Shown piece by piece: positions 29,816 through 39,920 of a stretch of DNA of 64,000 bases (positions are counted from its first letter, which is position 1; every line of letters begins with the position of its first letter). Where the stretch lies: contig JALQPE010001740.1 in assembly GCA_030407315.1 (NCBI GenBank), forward strand, positions 186,001-250,000, in the 5' to 3' direction. The position numbers were made by a program, and so were the translations under genes. This stretch comes from Asparagopsis taxiformis (taxonomy: Eukaryota; Rhodophyta; Florideophyceae; Bonnemaisoniales; Bonnemaisoniaceae). Below the pieces are notes generated by a model, which made no database searches, had not been told where the DNA came from, and saw only the letters and a program-made list of their open reading frames with translations.

Positions 29816-30325
29816 GATGAGTGGCGAGACGAAAATGTCGCGAATGAATTATCTGTGCGGAAATGGAAGCTTGGGCGAGAAAAACGTTTGGATCAGTAAG
29901 GCTGTTGGATGGTGGCGTCAACGACGGGAAGGAGCTGCGACTTGGAAGGAGTTGCGCTCTAATGGTGGACACTGTGACGTAAAAGCATCTGAGCGTTGAG
30001 GAAATGCTGAAAATATTGCTGCCGTGCTGGATCCGAGCGAATCGGGGAGCTCAGAGCTGGTTTGGGTCATACCTCAACAAAAATCTTCTGTAAGACATTC
30101 AAATTTACAGTCTCATTCCATGCGGACCAGATGCTAACTACTGAGTGAGAGTTGTTTCACGGTGAAACAGGTCGATGTCATCAGCAAGTCGGTTATAGTT
30201 TAGACGAATTTCTTACTTCCAGAATGGTCGAAGGACGATTGCAAATTATCAAAGAAGAGTAGAACTGCAATTCATCAATGTTAGTATAGTACACAACTTT
30301 GTACATTCCTACCCACCAGCAACTA
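29816..30325. other. intergenic region, plastid protein gene promoter and PEX13 3' region
   Basis: About 510 bp. Contains the CTGTGACGTAA element (29972-29982) about 157 bp upstream of the small plastid protein. No gene content seen. Confidence 0.35.
29972..29982. promoter_or_regulatory. CTGTGACGTAA element, second copy
   Basis: Identical 11-mer to that at 27726-27736, here about 157 bp upstream of a plastid-protein start codon. Candidate target of an ACGT-core bZIP factor. Confidence 0.35.
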
Positions 30326-31153
30326 TCACATATTCGAATTATCGCTCGGCAGCTCGGCATTATTTCCCCACACGTCATCTTGTCCCAGTCGCCCATCCAT
30401 AGCAGGACCAACCTCCTCAACGACCGCAGTATCCCGTCTAGGAGGCCAAGCAAAATCCAGCGGATCATCCTCAGGCACCAATCCAAGGATGCGCAACACC
30501 AACGCGACCGGCGAAAAGCGCCCAGCCATCGGCGACATAAAATACAAACACAGCAATCTCCACACATTCGCCGCCCTTCCCAGCACGCGCACGACAAATC
30601 CAACGGGGCCAGTCTTCAGCGCCACCCAGAAGCGCGCCTCCTGTCTCAGCACGCCCAGATTATATCCGAGACCGAACACGGCGTCGAACAGCATGTGCAG
30701 GTTGCGCAACACCTCTTCAATCATGCCGGACACGCGCGCGAATCTGGACAAGGCGTCATGGACGCCGGACAAAACTGCTGCACCTGCTTCGCGCGCGCCA
30801 GAGGCGCCCGGCGGGCCGTTCATGGCGCCCTGTCTCGACACGCCGTAATTGGCGCCGTACGGCATCGCGTACGCGCCGTTCCAGTAATTGGCGCCGTACA
30901 TGCCCGCGTACGCGCCGCCTAATGTCGGTGCGTTGTATGCGTTCGCCATGCCCATGCCGTATCCCGGCATGGCGCCGCCGCCGTACCCGCCGCGAAAGGC
31001 GGCGTTCCAATCTGTCGGCGCCGCTTCCGGCGTCTGTGTCGCGCCGCTGCCGAGGTAGGGCGCCGCGCCGGATGGCGCCTGTTGAGGCGCCATGGTGGAT
31101 TGTTGGTGGACTGGCGTTTCAGTGAAGGGGTCTGATTGGGTTGAATGGTTCAT
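30326..31153 (-). CDS. PEX13: peroxin 13 (peroxisomal import docking protein)
   Basis: 275 aa from the Met of MNHSTQSDPF; longer frames would start at inner Mets without conserved sequence or at GTG. PEX13 spans the peroxisome membrane and with PEX14 docks the PEX5 cargo receptor. Seen: a Gly/Tyr/Asn/Ala-rich N-terminus (about 40-105: GGYGGGAMPGYGMGMANAY, YGANYWNGAYAMPYGANYG) like the YG-rich tails of PEX13, then the membrane domain (FARVSGMIEEVLRNLHMLFDA, FGLGYNLGVLRQEARFW, VALKTGPVGFVVRVLGRAA). The C-terminus ends soon after with an acidic linker and no SH3 domain, as in plants and unlike yeast and animals. The YG repeats are in the range that could condense into a hydrogel-like phase (known for PEX13; inferred here). 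Confidence 0.82.
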   Translation of the reverse strand: MNHSTQSDPFTETPVHQQSTMAPQQAPSGAAPYLGSGATQTPEAAPTDWNAAFRGGYGGGAMPGYGMGMANAYNAPTLGGAYAGMYGANYWNGAYAMPYGANYGVSRQGAMNGPPGASGAREAGAAVLSGVHDALSRFARVSGMIEEVLRNLHMLFDAVFGLGYNLGVLRQEARFWVALKTGPVGFVVRVLGRAANVWRLLCLYFMSPMAGRFSPVALVLRILGLVPEDDPLDFAWPPRRDTAVVEEVGPAMDGRLGQDDVWGNNAELPSDNSNM

Positions 31154-31482
31154 GATTGCTCGTGCTCGCGGCTTGGCGTGAGGAAGGTCGGTTACCTGAG
31201 GACTTTGTTGTTGCGCTGCGCCAGTCGACCAGTGAGTTGGCATGGTGAGATGTTGCCGGCATTTTCCGGCGATTTTATTTGTGGGCTGAAAATGATGCAT
31301 ATTCCACATGACCATTCTCAATTTATCTGAAATTGATATTGGGTGATGAGAGATTCTGCTTGGGAGATGCAGTTTAAGCCATTCACCGTTCTTTTCTCGG
31401 TTTGTCACTGGGTCTCATCGTCGATCGATAGCATACCACCACTATTCATTCAAGTGATTCAGCTTCCAAGTTTAATGTCAGA
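31154..31482. promoter_or_regulatory. divergent intergenic region, PEX13 / PTPS-like
   Basis: 329 bp between divergent starts; must hold both promoters. No recognised element. Confidence 0.35.
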
Positions 31483-31953
31483 ATGGGATATTCTCTTGCG
31501 GTGAGAGATTCAATTATGATCGCTCATTCCTTCCAGGGATCAGAGTTTGGTCCCGCTCAACAGGTATGACATCCACACCTCTTCTACCTCCGCATTTCAA
31601 TTGTATCGCAGAATCGAGTACTTACTGCTGTCATTCATTCTACTATTCAGCTCCATGGTGCAACGTACGTTGTCGACTGCGAATTCATCACTGAACAACT
31701 GGTCCCGGGTTCTAACTGGGTTGTAGACATAGGAGAGGCGTCTATCGTACTGAAGCAAGTTCTCGCAGAATACAACTACAAGAACCTTGACGATTTCGAG
31801 AAATTCAAAGGACAGAATACGACAACCGAGTTCATGTGCAAGCAAATTTTTGATGGAGTAGCCGCAAAGTTTAAAACCAAGTTTCAAGGCGAGATTCGAA
31901 TCAAGCTAGCCGAATCCCATGCAGCATGGGCAACCTACACAGGGCGTATATAA
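31483..31953 (+). CDS. 6-pyruvoyltetrahydropterin/6-carboxytetrahydropterin synthase-like protein, two exons
   Basis: Join 31483..31563 and 31651..31953, 127 aa; the 87-bp intron starts GTATGA and ends ATTCAG in phase 0. Spliced, residues 1-33 read MGYSLAVRDS then IMIAHSFQGSEFGPAQQLHG then ATY, matching the opening of PTPS-like proteins ('IAHSF+G..FGPAQ+LHGATY'). It continues VVDIGEASIVLKQVLAEYNY, KNLDDFEKFKGQNTTTEFMC and a C-terminal strand/helix. The fold is QueD/PTPS, but of the three zinc histidines only two remain (His15, His29); the third position of the usual H-G-H motif is Ala31. It may therefore be a non-canonical, possibly bacterial-derived paralogue with unknown chemistry. Neither exon alone looks like the family. 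Confidence 0.8.
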
Positions 31954-32077
31954 ACGTCAATAAACGCCTCACACTCATATCCACAGATCCTGCAAGCAGT
32001 TTAATACAACACATCAGCGACAAATGCACGAATGTAGAAAAGATCCAATGCCCCATCCCTGATGCTACTGCAATAAT

Positions 32078-32521
32078 CTACTCCTCAAGCCCCTTGTTAT
32101 CCTTGAGGTACTCGAGCAAAAACTCGTAACCCGGCGAACTCTCACCAAATTTGGTGACAACCACACAGGTCGACCCGACAACCTTGGTCGCATTTCCCTC
32201 CTCGTCAATCTTGCACAACCCGGCCCACTCGCCCAACTGCTTCTTGTCCGGGACGCGCACCAGTGCAACCTCATGCTCGGCGCAGAGCGCCTCGATGAGA
32301 CGCGTGTACGCGGGCTCGTCGCAATCGGATGCGAGGACGCACAATTCGGCCTGGTTACGATCGAGCGCTTTGGCACATTCGTTCAATCCGCGAACAAGTC
32401 CGTCATGTACGAGCGACTTTTTCATCACCTCCTGCAGCGCCTTCATGATGTCCATTTCGCCGACATCTTCGACGACCGGCACTTCCTCTGCGGGCACATC
32501 AGTGATTTCTTCATCAGCCAT
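32078..32521 (-). CDS. RPS12: 40S ribosomal protein eS12
   Basis: 147 aa, usual length. eS12 is a small-subunit protein of the L7Ae-like fold sitting on the beak of the 40S. Seen: an acidic N-terminal tail ([20 protein letters not shown]), then [60 protein letters not shown] and the C-terminal [20 protein letters not shown] segment, all conserved landmarks. Single exon. It converges on the PTPS-like gene, whose stop is only 124 bp away. Confidence 0.97.
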   Translation of the reverse strand: MADEEITDVPAEEVPVVEDVGEMDIMKALQEVMKKSLVHDGLVRGLNECAKALDRNQAELCVLASDCDEPAYTRLIEALCAEHEVALVRVPDKKQLGEWAGLCKIDEEGNATKVVGSTCVVVTKFGESSPGYEFLLEYLKDNKGLEE

Positions 32522-33089
32522 GTTGTCGGGTGCGGTTTACGTTTTAGTTTCGTCCGAAGGGTGTCACCGGCTGCGAATTGGTTCCTCCAACCTTCGGGAT
32601 TAACTTGTCGCAGTTGAAATGACTAGAACGGATGAGGCTGAGAATCTGGTAGAATGCGATATGTGGTGTTTGTTATCAACGTGTACGATAGATCAGCGCG
32701 GTCGACGGCGGCCTGTGCTTGGAATTCCTTTTCTTGGAATTCAATGCTTTTCGATTTGTGAAAAGATGTGTAGCCCTCAAATATCGGCAATTAAGAAGAC
32801 TAGAGGGAAAACAAAAAAGGGGATAACAAGTTTTGTGAAATATATTTTGAATTGCGTTCGAAAGCTTGGCACTACCGTTACAACACGTGTAGTCGTCACG
32901 TCCAATTCGAGTGTGCAGTGCCAGAATAAATCGGATTCATTGCTGTTAGATTGGTAGCGATGATCTAAACGGAAATCATTCACTCATCTTTGCTACATTC
33001 CCTCCCCGGGAGCGGATGCAACAATCTGCATTCAACCACGCATTGTGTAGTCCGCTTCCACAATCACAACACATGCCGTCCAAATCCTC
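32522..33089. other. intergenic region, eS12 promoter and ORC1 3' region
   Basis: About 570 bp. A plus-strand frame (32619-32957) is open for 112 codons but has no recognisable content. A direct repeat TTGGAATTC, six bases, TTGGAATTC lies at about 32719-32742. Confidence 0.35.
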
Positions 33090-35408
33090 TCAAGAACAAC
33101 CATCAAGAATCTTTGTCGACAAAGGGCAATCCCGCAATCCAAACGCACAATCATCCGCCGCCACATTCACAATAACCCTACTATTCCGAAAAACGGCCGC
33201 CTTTTCAATGAGGATCATTCTCTGACTAGCCAACCTCCAGCAAACCTCTTCCAGCTCATATACAGTCGGAATCCCACTCTCCACAAACAATTCCGATAGT
33301 CTCTGCGCATCTTCCAGCGCCTGATTAGCCACAAAACCAACAGTACTAGTTTCCTCCATTTCAAAAGAGCCATGCGTCTTCGCAAGACACACAGCGCTCA
33401 CCAAAAACAATCGTTCAAACAGCGACAGATTCGCCAACGCCTTCAATCGCGACCCACCCGAAATGTCCGACAATGCCTCGATGATGTGCTGCGGTTTCAC
33501 GCACTCCCCCTCTCCGATCAGTTCCGATGCGCGTCGACACAATTCAAGCGCTCGACGTACATCACCTGAAACCGCACCAATTTTCGCCGCGCACAGCTTG
33601 AGTGCCGGTTGTGAAAAGCTCACATTTCCTAGTTCGGCGATTTTCATTTCCAGGATTGTCCCCAATTGCGCTGACGTGTACGGCGGGTAGCACAGTCGAT
33701 TCACACCCAGTCGAGACCCCAGACGCGGAAGCATTCTCTCTGGAAGATCCATCGTATTCGCGATACCTATCACCGCCATACGAGCATTTTTTCTTGTCGG
33801 CCAATCCAGCACGTCGTACAGCACTTTTTGCTTGCGCGAAACAAGAACGTCCATTTCGTCGAGCACTAGTATGACGCATTTTCCTTTCTCCCGTACGCCG
33901 GGCACGCCGGCACCTCTCTTCTGTACCTTTTGAACAGAGTCTGCTGCCGTGTTGGAAAATCGCTTCTCCAACAACTGCGCGGCGTGCATGGGGGCCACTC
34001 CGCGCTTTCCTGTAATCGCTGTGTACAGCTCCGTGTAGACGAGGTTTGGGTCCGGGAGACTCATACCGTTCACCTCGATGACTTCAAATTGGGCCATTTC
34101 ACCGGCTGCACGCTGTGCAACCAGATCGCGAATAATCTCTCGAACAGTCGCTGTCTTTCCAGTACCGGGCACTCCGCTGATATAAAGACATCGGGAGCCG
34201 CTCTGACCGCCGTCCGCAGAGCCATTGATTGCATCTTCCAGGAATCTGCGCACATGTTCCTTTTCCGTATCACGACAAGGCAGTTGCTGCGGGGTTCCGA
34301 GATCGGATGGTAATGCAAATTGCGATGCGACATCACCCTTTTCGCGAGGAACTGTCTTTGTTGAACGCTGTCCAACACGTTTTCTCTTTTTTCTTTGCTT
34401 TGCAGTCTTAACATCGTCGTCAACAGTTACCACTTCACTGTTCTCCGTACCATCCTCCGATACTAATTCCATGCTTTCGCTGTCGTCGTCACTCGACGAA
34501 CCGGAGGCGTTTGCAAACTCGTTGTCATTTCCTTTTCTGTCTGCGGCGTCTGCTCTCTTCAGTGCATTGATCTCATCATATGGTTCTACAGTTTCATCCT
34601 CAAAGTCGGAAGTAATAAACACATGCATGATGGGATCATAGAAATATTTGCAGTAGTAATGGACAGAAGATGACGAATAATTGTCCCAAAAGCAACTGTC
34701 AGTATCGCTCAGCTCATCGATTTGCTCCGGTTCGGGCTTGTTCTCAGCTTGCAGGTTGTCATTTTCTTCATTCAATACCTTTGATTCAGTAGACATAACG
34801 GATCTCTGTTTGCTCTTTTCTTCCGCGACAGTACAAATCCAGTTTCTATACGAATCCACACTGCAGCGACCCGCAATTGCGGCAACGTCGATATTATCAA
34901 AATGATGGGTCATGAATACTTCATCTTCACCATTGGCTTCCGTTGGTGTTTCGCTCAAATCTTCAGCACGATAACACCATTGAACCAGTGCTCGTTTCTC
35001 GTCCTTTCTTTGCCAAAATGCTACTGCTCTACCAACGGCCGGCCTATGAGAATTGTCAGTTGGACGCATGAGCATGAATTGGCCAGCTTTGAAATGAAAT
35101 TGCCCAGAGTGTTTGGGGCTGACGTTTCCATTTTCCAGCGGGTCGTTTTCCAGCCTGGTGAGTACACAATATTCGAAATACTGCTTGCCTTTTGGATCGC
35201 TTCTATCGGCGCCAACCATTTTATTCGACGTCGGCGGGCCGTCCATGGGGATCTGGAAAGTGCATTGTGCAGTTTCTTCGAACGGCAGAAGAAAAAGAGA
35301 TTGTGTGTCTTGTTTGATTTGGTTGGGCATTGTGCGGAAACAAGTGCATGAGCTGCGTAGAACGCCTGCTGCGCTGCGGCTGGACCAGAGATGCGAAACT
35401 GATCGCAT
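33090..35408 (-). CDS. ORC1: origin recognition complex subunit 1
   Basis: 772 aa from the first Met; the inner Met of MPNQIKQDTQ (35330) gives 746 aa and may be the true start. ORC1 binds replication origins with ATP and loads CDC6/MCM. Seen: a BAH domain over about residues 75-275 (FEYCVLTRLE, FHFKAGQFMLMRP, ALVQWCYRAEDL, FMTHHFDNIDVAAIAGRCSV, YYCKYFYDP), an acidic/basic linker, then AAA+: Walker A YISGVPGTGKTATVREII (about 405-422), Walker B VILVLDEMDVLV (about 510), sensor-1 IGIANTMDLPERMLPRLGSR, sensor-2 ISGDVRRALELCRRA and a winged-helix end. The BAH domain distinguishes it from CDC6. Single exon. Confidence 0.93.
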   Translation of the reverse strand: MRSVSHLWSSRSAAGVLRSSCTCFRTMPNQIKQDTQSLFLLPFEETAQCTFQIPMDGPPTSNKMVGADRSDPKGKQYFEYCVLTRLENDPLENGNVSPKHSGQFHFKAGQFMLMRPTDNSHRPAVGRAVAFWQRKDEKRALVQWCYRAEDLSETPTEANGEDEVFMTHHFDNIDVAAIAGRCSVDSYRNWICTVAEEKSKQRSVMSTESKVLNEENDNLQAENKPEPEQIDELSDTDSCFWDNYSSSSVHYYCKYFYDPIMHVFITSDFEDETVEPYDEINALKRADAADRKGNDNEFANASGSSSDDDSESMELVSEDGTENSEVVTVDDDVKTAKQRKKRKRVGQRSTKTVPREKGDVASQFALPSDLGTPQQLPCRDTEKEHVRRFLEDAINGSADGGQSGSRCLYISGVPGTGKTATVREIIRDLVAQRAAGEMAQFEVIEVNGMSLPDPNLVYTELYTAITGKRGVAPMHAAQLLEKRFSNTAADSVQKVQKRGAGVPGVREKGKCVILVLDEMDVLVSRKQKVLYDVLDWPTRKNARMAVIGIANTMDLPERMLPRLGSRLGVNRLCYPPYTSAQLGTILEMKIAELGNVSFSQPALKLCAAKIGAVSGDVRRALELCRRASELIGEGECVKPQHIIEALSDISGGSRLKALANLSLFERLFLVSAVCLAKTHGSFEMEETSTVGFVANQALEDAQRLSELFVESGIPTVYELEEVCWRLASQRMILIEKAAVFRNSRVIVNVAADDCAFGLRDCPLSTKILDGCS

Positions 35409-35521
35409 TGGCTACCACTGGAAAAAGGGATGTACATTTTGCTGCTTAAAATTTCAAATTTACTGTCGTGAGTGGAAAAATCAGAATCATTACATCGCAT
35501 CGCAATTCGTATTTATCAACC

Positions 35522-36268
35522 TCAGGCGATGTAAGGCTCCAAGTCTTTCTCTTTGTACAAGGTAACAATGCCCTGTAACTGGGGCGAGAACACGTCCAGA
35601 AATTCGTGAAGCGCCGAGTTAATTTTGGAGGTATCAGGGCCCCCAGCAAGATTGCGATAAAACGATTCGCGACTCGGCGCGAATCGGAGTCCGTTATCAA
35701 AGATTTTGCGCGTGACAAAATTATGGCAGTAGCTCAACGTATTCGCATACGATGCCCTACTAGCGGTCGGTAGAGTGACAGCAGGGTCGGAGACGAGATT
35801 TTTCAACAAACCAATGACGAATTGCATGGTTCTCTTCATCCACAACAAAGCCACTGTACCGGAATCCTTTCCGATGCCCGACTCTTTCTTGATGAGTTTG
35901 AACAACTTTTCATCTGCTGATTCCTTATCCAGTATCTGGGTAACTGTCGTGGCACCGAACTGGGACGCGGCTTTGGCAACTTTCTGTGGGTGGGGTTAGA
36001 GGAGAGATGGCGAGTGACGACGAGAGATTAGTGCGTTTTGGCGTACCTTGATGTTGCCTTCGACGTCTTTCTTGACCACGTCTGTGAAGAAGGGGTTTGA
36101 AAAGGCATCGAATATACGGAGAAAGGTCGTCATGGCGGCCAGGAAGGGCGCGACTTGCATGTCCTTTGCATCGCCGGTTTCAGAACTGGTGGCGGCTGTT
36201 TTGAATGCATCAATGATACCGACGAAAAACTCAAAATCTCTTACGGGGGCATTTGCTTGAGCGGCCAT
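35522..36268 (-). CDS. GLTP: glycolipid transfer protein, two exons
   Basis: Join complement(36047..36268, 35522..35983), 227 aa, with a 63-bp intron (GTACGC...CACAG, 35984-36046) in phase 0. GLTP moves glycosphingolipids between membranes in the cytosol. The sugar/amide-binding residues are all present: Asp68, Asn72 and Lys75 with the exact spacing D-x3-N-x2-K, Trp122 in LLWMKRTMQF and His161 in SYCHNFV. Lys75 is the first residue of exon 2, so the intron cuts through the recognition motif and only the spliced form has the full site. The rest is helical, ending VTLYKEKDLEPYIA. Length is close to the human protein. Confidence 0.93.
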
Positions 36269-36469
36269 TGCGGAAGGTTGGCGATGAGGGAGTGTGCGTT
36301 GGATGGGGTATGCGTTTGCACGGGAGCAGAGATAATTTCTTTTGTTAGAAACACATCAGCTCAATCTTTTATGCCTATGGCAGCAGCTTACGCTGCGTAA
36401 CAGTTTTACAGTGACACACGTGTGAGACATTGAAAATGTAGCCAATAACAACAAGCCGCTGTAAGACAC

Positions 36470-37429
36470 TCAACTAACTCGCGCGCCATGCAAGATACGC
36501 GCGTGAAACTCAATATGTTTGCCAACAAACGTTTGTATAAAGTAATACGAATGGTCATAACCCTCCGCCATGTTCAACTTGACCTGCAACGCGCCATAAC
36601 AACAAAACATAAACCACGTCAGAATTCGTACATCATACCATAAGCCCCATCATCAATAGCAACAACCTACCAATTGTCCAACCTCCCGACAAGCCTCCAC
36701 AAATCTCATCGGCAACAAGTGCGTATCCAAAAACGAGTCACAACTCCCCTGTTCCACAAGAATACCCTCCTCAAACACAGCCTTCCCAGCCGACTTGACA
36801 AGCTCTGTCGGATCATACATCTTCCACAGCTCGCGATCCGGGCCCAAATACGCCGTGAAACATTTCTCTCCCCACGCAACCGTGCTCGGATTCGCAATCG
36901 GCGCAAACGCGGACACCGAGCGATACGCCTCCGCATTTCGCAAAGCAATCACCAGCGCGCCCATACCGCCCATAGAGTGTCCGAAGATCGAGCATGTATC
37001 CACATCGACGTCGGGGAAAGCGTCGCGAAGCACCGCCGGCAGTTCCGAGCTGATATAACTATACATGTGATACGCGGCGTTGTAAGGCGGCGCAATTGCA
37101 TCCACGTAAAAGCCAGCACCCGTGCCCAGATCCCAATCGGCATCCTCACCGGGGATCTGCGCGCCGCGTGGCGACGTGTCCGGACATACTATCGCGACAT
37201 TGTGCGTGTTGCAATGTTGCGCTGCGCCCGCTTTTGTCACAAAGTTCTCGTCGGTGCACGTCAGCCCCGACAGCCAGTACAGCAGCGGCGGTTTGGTGGC
37301 GCTTGCCGCCGGTCGGATTAGCGTGAAGGTTGCTTGCAGATTGTTCAGTGTTGGAGAGGTGTGCGTGTGTCGCGTTATTGTGCATGAGTGCGCTTTGGTG
37401 CTTGAGATTTGTTTTGTGTTGAACGACAT
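36470..37429 (-). CDS. ESD: S-formylglutathione hydrolase, two exons
   Basis: Join complement(36671..37429, 36470..36583), 290 aa; the 87-bp intron starts GTAGGT, ends TTGCAG, phase 0. Cleaves S-formylglutathione to formate and glutathione in formaldehyde detoxification. Seen: MSFNTKQISSTKAHSCTITR start typical of the family (65 upstream codons are open but unconserved), WLSGLTCTDENF, CPDTSPRG, nucleophile Ser152 in FGHSMGGMG, acid Asp231 in EQGSCDSFL, and catalytic His264 in AEGYDHSYYF. That His lies in exon 2; the unspliced frame stops before it and would be dead, so the intron is required. Final length matches the usual 280-290 aa. Confidence 0.93.
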
Positions 37430-38828
37430 TCTCGGATGGGCGGATGGTTGCTGACGCGGCGAGATTTGCCGTGGCGGCTTTGGACGCGATGCATCCGAGA
37501 GACTTGCAGATATGGGTGTTTTAATTGAAAAAAATGGGATGGAGTGAAAATTTGATATGTTTCTGACTGTTCTCCTCAAACTGCGAGATACTTCTCCCGC
37601 TTGGCCGCCGTTGACAATGCTCATCTCGCCTTGAAGGCCTTGGCAACATTCCCACTCGTCATTGCGACATAGGTGTGGTGTCTCTTGATCACTTCATTGT
37701 GTTTCCGTCATACAACATGCAGCGTTTCCGTCTTCAGCGATTTCGCACGCGAGACAGATCTCGCAGCCCCTTTGATGGCAATAGAACCTCTTTGGTTCCC
37801 CAACGAATCGCTTTGTTCTACTGTTCCTGAAAGAAGCCGACAGGGTTGCATTCGAAGGAGGTACCGTTTTGGAGGATCCTCTATTGCATGCGACACTCCA
37901 GCGCAAGCAACATCGTTGTTACCGAAGAATATCAAGATTGGTGCATCCTCATCGAGGACAATCTTGTGTTCTAGCAGTTGTCTTTATGATCGCTCCTGGA
38001 AACTTTGTTCGAGAGATTAAGAGAACTGCTCAATTCATTCTTGTTGTTTTACCGCTTGCTGTTCTTCCTGAATGGGTCGTCCAAAATTTTATGCAAGATC
38101 TACAAAGGGGGGGAGACGACAAACACACGCTTTGGTATCCTCCAAGGAAATGTAGCACAATTTGGGTTGCAGCTGCATCATTTACGCCCAACGACAAACT
38201 ATAGACGCATCTGAATCTGAATGCATCCACTTTACGACTCCAAGTCGCGAAAAGTCACTTCAAGATTCCAAACTCATGTCCATATGCTGGTATAATGTTC
38301 CATGAAGATAATTGAAGACAACGGCAGAATATAACACGCAGTCTCGAAAAGGCGTCCCGTTTTCGACGAGCCACATGTGCTAGCATTGATATTATTGGAC
38401 CGCGTAGATGACATCTTAGCTAAGAGTGATTCGGATGTTGAAGGATATTGCCTACAACACTTGTCCATCAGCCGATGGCTACTCTGTGACAAATAGGCAT
38501 CGGCCAGGTCAAAAACGGTATAACAGTGGCGGATGAAAAGTGACAAGCTGGAGGCGGACAGTTGTGGCGAGCTGGCGAAAGCATAGCCGCACAACGAGAT
38601 CCATCCTGCGGGCCACAGTGCCTGTCAATACCAGGTAGTATCAAACTGATGCTACCGTGTTTTCCAAACGAAAAACATCATAACATCCGCACCAATCACA
38701 ATCTCCCTACCATCTCCACCATCACCAACCACAATGTCCATCCAGCTGAATCTCGACCCGCACAAACCAACCCGAGCGCATACATACCCAACAAGCACCC
38801 AACGCACCAGCCGCCCGGTGCGGCAACA
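37430..38828. other. 1.4-kb divergent intergenic region, S-formylglutathione hydrolase / lipase-like
   Basis: Several short frames (for example 37869-38204 plus) but no family match and no consistent splice model found. The lipase-like frame is open from 38562, so part of 38562-38828 may be 5' coding if an earlier Met (38649) is used. Confidence 0.35.
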
Positions 38829-39920
38829 ATGGAGGCCGCGCTAACCTGGCAATTCGGCGTCGTGCATCACCGTCTCCCAACCGGACGCGCCCCATCCTTC
38901 ACGCAGCCACTGGTACGATCCGGCAGCGCACCGCGTCAGCATCGTCACCGAGGCACATGCGCACTACCAACCGCATCCCGACTCGGCGCAATCCCGCCCG
39001 CTGCCATCGGATGGCGCGTCGACGACTGGGCGCATCATAGCGCACATTACATGGTCAACGCACGTGGACAGCGTCTCTTCGTGCAGACATGGCGTCCATT
39101 ACGCACACCGCCATCACTTATCTCACGTCTACTTCCCTGGCGACGTGCACCGACCTCCGCACGAGGCGTTGTCCACATCGTGCACGGCCTCAACGACCAC
39201 TCCAATAAGTACACACACGTGGCTCGAAGATGGGTCGAGGCTGGTTTCGCCGTTGTCGCGCACGATTTCCACGGCCACGGTCGCTCCGATGGCTATCGCG
39301 CATACACCAGTTCCATGCAGCACTATGTCGATGACGCGCGTCAGGCAGTTATGGACAGCGAGCGTCGATTACCGTCCCATATGGCGCGGTTGCCAAAGTT
39401 TCTTCTCGCCCATTCTCTCGGCGGTGCCGTCGCGATTCATCTCGCGCGTGACTCGTTGCCCGGCGCGTTCAATGGTGTCATGCTCACCGCGCCCGCCGTC
39501 AAGGTGTATCCAAAGCCGATTCTCAAGCTGTTTGCGCCCGTGTTGGCGACGCTCGCGCCGCTGCTCCCCGTGCAGAGGCTCAAGTTTGATAGGCGCAGGA
39601 GGACCAAGGGGGAGTATAGCCAGCTGGAGGATCCGTTGGTGGTGAGAAGTCCCGTTCGCGCCAGGGTTGGATATGAAGTTTTGAAGAGTTGTGATAAGAT
39701 TATGAGCGAAGCCGATCGGTTTAGGGTGCCGTTGTTTGTCGCCCATAGTCGACAGGATCGCGTGACTAATGCTAAGGGAAGTGTGGACTTTGTGGCCAGG
39801 ATTGGTAGTAATGATAAGACGGTGAGATTATATGAGGGTGGTGTGCATGATTTACTAGCGGATCGTAGGGATGCTGTAGTTGCTGACATGGTTTCATGGG
39901 CTGAGCAGAGGTTGCGGTGA
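38829..39920 (+). CDS. monoglyceride-lipase-like alpha/beta hydrolase
   Basis: 363 aa from the Met of MEAALTWQFGV; an earlier in-frame Met (38649) would add 60 unconserved residues. Belongs to the serine-aminopeptidase/Hydrolase_4 group that includes monoacylglycerol and lysophospholipases. The first 75 residues are basic, Pro/Ser/His rich and lack homology, possibly an organelle leader. Core: VVHIVHGLNDHSNKY (oxyanion HG), HDFHGHGRSDGYRAY, nucleophile Ser in LAHSLGGAVAIH (about residue 196), catalytic Asp in AHSRQDRVTNAKGS and His in YEGGVHDLLADR. The full triad is present. Substrate is inferred from the family, not shown. Confidence 0.85.
   Translation: MEAALTWQFGVVHHRLPTGRAPSFTQPLVRSGSAPRQHRHRGTCALPTASRLGAIPPAAIGWRVDDWAHHSAHYMVNARGQRLFVQTWRPLRTPPSLISRLLPWRRAPTSARGVVHIVHGLNDHSNKYTHVARRWVEAGFAVVAHDFHGHGRSDGYRAYTSSMQHYVDDARQAVMDSERRLPSHMARLPKFLLAHSLGGAVAIHLARDSLPGAFNGVMLTAPAVKVYPKPILKLFAPVLATLAPLLPVQRLKFDRRRRTKGEYSQLEDPLVVRSPVRARVGYEVLKSCDKIMSEADRFRVPLFVAHSRQDRVTNAKGSVDFVARIGSNDKTVRLYEGGVHDLLADRRDAVVADMVSWAEQRLR

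Noticed and set aside
30299..30922. 207-codon plus-strand frame opposite PEX13
   Set aside because: Arg/His/Gln-rich shadow; the minus strand carries the recognisable protein.
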